A stretch of DNA of 64,000 bases from Rhodanobacter denitrificans (GTDB lineage Bacteria > Pseudomonadota > Gammaproteobacteria > Xanthomonadales > Rhodanobacteraceae): positions 1 through 64,000 of the forward strand of contig JAFIHF010000021.1 in NCBI GenBank assembly GCA_017848855.1. Direction: 5' to 3'. How positions within the stretch are numbered: position 1 is the stretch's first letter; each line of letters begins with the position of its first letter. Positions 62,841 to 64,000 of this stretch are shown piece by piece. A program made the translations under genes and the position numbers. The notes beneath the pieces were generated by a model, which saw only the letters and a program-made list of their open reading frames with translations, was not told the DNA's origin and searched no databases.

Positions 62841-63509
62841 AGCGACAAAGCAGTTTCGTGCGCCTGCCGGCGCCCGAGCTACTTCTCTTTTGCTTGTCCA
62901 AAAGAGAAGTAGCCAAGAGAAAACGACACCCCGATGGCGCGCCCTCCGCCCATCCATGGGCTCCGGGTGCGCGGGCGGGTGGCGGGGTTTTTCGACGGGA
63001 CTCCTGTCCCGGCGAAAAACTGGCCCGCATCCGTGCGAGCCATCCTGTCGGACTTTCCTCCACCCGCCCGCCGCGCCATAGGGGCCCCGGAAGAGCAGCG
63101 CGCTCCCAGCGCGCAGAAGCAACAGCAAGATCAAGAGCACCCCACCCCAGCCCTCCCCTGCGTGCAGGGGAGGGGGCGACAGCCGGCAAGCTCGCGGCGC
63201 TTCGCTCTTGCTCTTGCTGTTGCTCTTGCTTCTGGCGCGCACGATGCGCGCCTGCTCCTCCGGGGCCCCTCGGCGGCGGCGAGACGGGGACGATCAGGCC
63301 GCGCAGCGGGCATCGCCATGGAGGGCGATGCCTTTTCGACCGGACAGGAGTCCGGCCGAAAAGCCCGGCCACGGCTCACGCACTTGCCGGGCAGGACGCC
63401 CGGCAAGCGCCGCCGCGGGGTGCCCTTTCTCTTTGGCTACTTTCTCTTTGGGCACGCAAAGAGAAAGTAGCTCGGGCGCCGGCAGGCGTCCGAAACCGCT
63501 TTGTTCCTT
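62841..63509. repeat. Inverted-dimer composite repeat
   Basis: No gene lies between 62713 and 63663. The left end (62841-62924) and the inverted right end (63419-63509) each carry GCGCCTGCCGGCGCCCGAG (the right end inverted) and a perfect 15-bp hairpin: 62878-62913 and 63436-63471. The next inner parts also mirror each other (near 62925-63030 and 63320-63418, both containing a GGACTCCTGTCC-like segment). Parts match 39311-39510. Small CTCCC palindromes lie near 63146 and 63563. Confidence 0.8.
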
Positions 63510-63663
63510 GCGATGTAATGGCAAAGCCAATCGACAATCAGCGAGATCATCGCGAGCACCCGCTCCCGACTCCCGCCAGCGGGAGAGGGGACATGCAGCG
63601 CTGTCGCAACTTCCGAGATCGCCGACCGGCATGCTCGCTCCGTCACCCCGCGAGGAAGCCGCC

Positions 63664-63915
63664 ATGCGCCCCACCGTCATCGACCATCGCCGCCACGAAC
63701 GCCTGCTCGGCATCGCCCTGCTGTGGCTGGCCGCCGGTGTCGCGCTGCTCGCCACCACGCTGGTGCCGGCGCATACCGCGCTGCTGGGTTGGGCGCCGCT
63801 GGTGTGGTTGCTGCTGGCGCCGCTGGCGTTGCTGCTGATCCTCGAACCGGGCCTGCCGCGGCAGTTGCTGGCGTGGCGGCCGGTGCGGCGCGGGCGGGCG
63901 CTGCGCCGTTACTGA
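63664..63915 (+). CDS. Small hypothetical membrane protein
   Basis: An 83-residue protein with two hydrophobic helices (about 15-33, LGIALLWLAAGVALLATTL, and 42-60, GWAPLVWLLLAPLALLLIL) and a basic C-terminus (RRGRALRRY). AGGAAGCCGCC precedes the ATG and supports this start over the ATG at 63631. The first residues include His/Arg-rich MRPTVIDHRRHER. No family is recognised. The basic tail suggests that it faces the cytoplasm. Confidence 0.65.
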   Translation: MRPTVIDHRRHERLLGIALLWLAAGVALLATTLVPAHTALLGWAPLVWLLLAPLALLLILEPGLPRQLLAWRPVRRGRALRRY

Positions 63916-63934
63916 TTCCATCTGGCAGTGGAGC

Positions 63935-63958
63935 GGCCGCGACAGGCTGGTCGCGGCC
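63935..63958. terminator. Hairpin at the window end
   Basis: GGCCGCGAC and GTCGCGGCC form a perfect 9-bp stem with a 6-nt loop, 20 bp beyond the small membrane gene. No T-run follows. The remaining bases to 64000 show no gene. Confidence 0.4.
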
Positions 63959-64000
63959 AGGGTGGTCGGGTGGGGGCGGAGGCCCTGCATCGCTCGACAG

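Noticed and set aside
63208-63663. Coding extension upstream of the small membrane gene
   Set aside because: The frame is open, but the sequence consists of dispersed intergenic repeats and a good ribosome-binding site precedes the ATG at 63664.

Overview
The window is high-GC chromosomal DNA from a gammaproteobacterium of the order Lysobacterales (Xanthomonadales). A Rhodanobacter/Dyella-like member of the Rhodanobacteraceae is most likely. This rests on the algZ-algR-hemC synteny, the rsmG-parA-parB block, a housekeeping sigma-70 with a long acidic spacer, a TonB-receptor/NagX/LacI GlcNAc locus of the xanthomonad type, and many dispersed palindromic repeats. No sequence search was run, so the taxon is an inference.

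Layout. 0.2-3.1 kb: hemC, then the two-component pair algR/algZ, with a 7-bp tandem repeat on each side. 3.1-9.4 kb: carboxylesterase, a TonB-C-like secreted protein and two divergent S9 peptidases. 9.4-14.8 kb: a compact minus-strand operon of periplasmic sulfur/redox genes (DsrE-like protein, orphan substrate-binding protein, c4-like cytochrome, TsdA-like diheme cytochrome, DUF442 protein, TauE/SafE exporter, thioredoxin-like membrane protein); most junctions overlap. 14.9-21.3 kb: an XRE/MmyB regulator and a MarR-controlled tripartite efflux operon. 21.8-25.6 kb: rsmG, parA, parB, a GT2 enzyme and a DUF488 protein. 25.7-30.2 kb: patatin lipase, SLC13-type permease, a HigBA toxin-antitoxin pair and gnd. 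30.3-35.6 kb: a divergent pair of beta-1,2-glucan enzymes (GH144-like and GH94-like). 35.7-41.7 kb: lipid A acyltransferase, dtd, rpoD, cytochrome b561, a VIT-family protein and an NTF2-like protein. 41.8-44.3 kb: a tRNA(CAU) followed by an accessory pocket with a frameshifted remnant, an HNH nuclease and an MNT/HEPN pair. 44.2-52.3 kb: alpha/beta hydrolase, S1 protease and the giant helicase Lhr. 52.3-62.7 kb: a chitin/GlcNAc locus (NagX, GH20, TonB receptor, glucokinase-family kinase, MFS permease, LacI regulator) with a perfect palindromic operator between the divergent kinase and permease. 62.7-64 kb: a repeat-rich gap and a small membrane protein.

The strongest unexplained signals are repeats. 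(1) Four palindromic elements of the CCCTCTCCC...GGGAGAGGG type, otherwise found between genes here, lie in frame inside lhr and add about 227 residues. (2) A dispersed intergenic element carries a 14-15 bp hairpin whose stem differs between copies by paired, compensating changes. (3) A REP-like family (GGAGCGCACCCTGTGCGCGA and its inverse) occurs five times, twice wrapped around a second nested inverted repeat. (4) Four different hairpins lie in tandem inside the sulfur operon.
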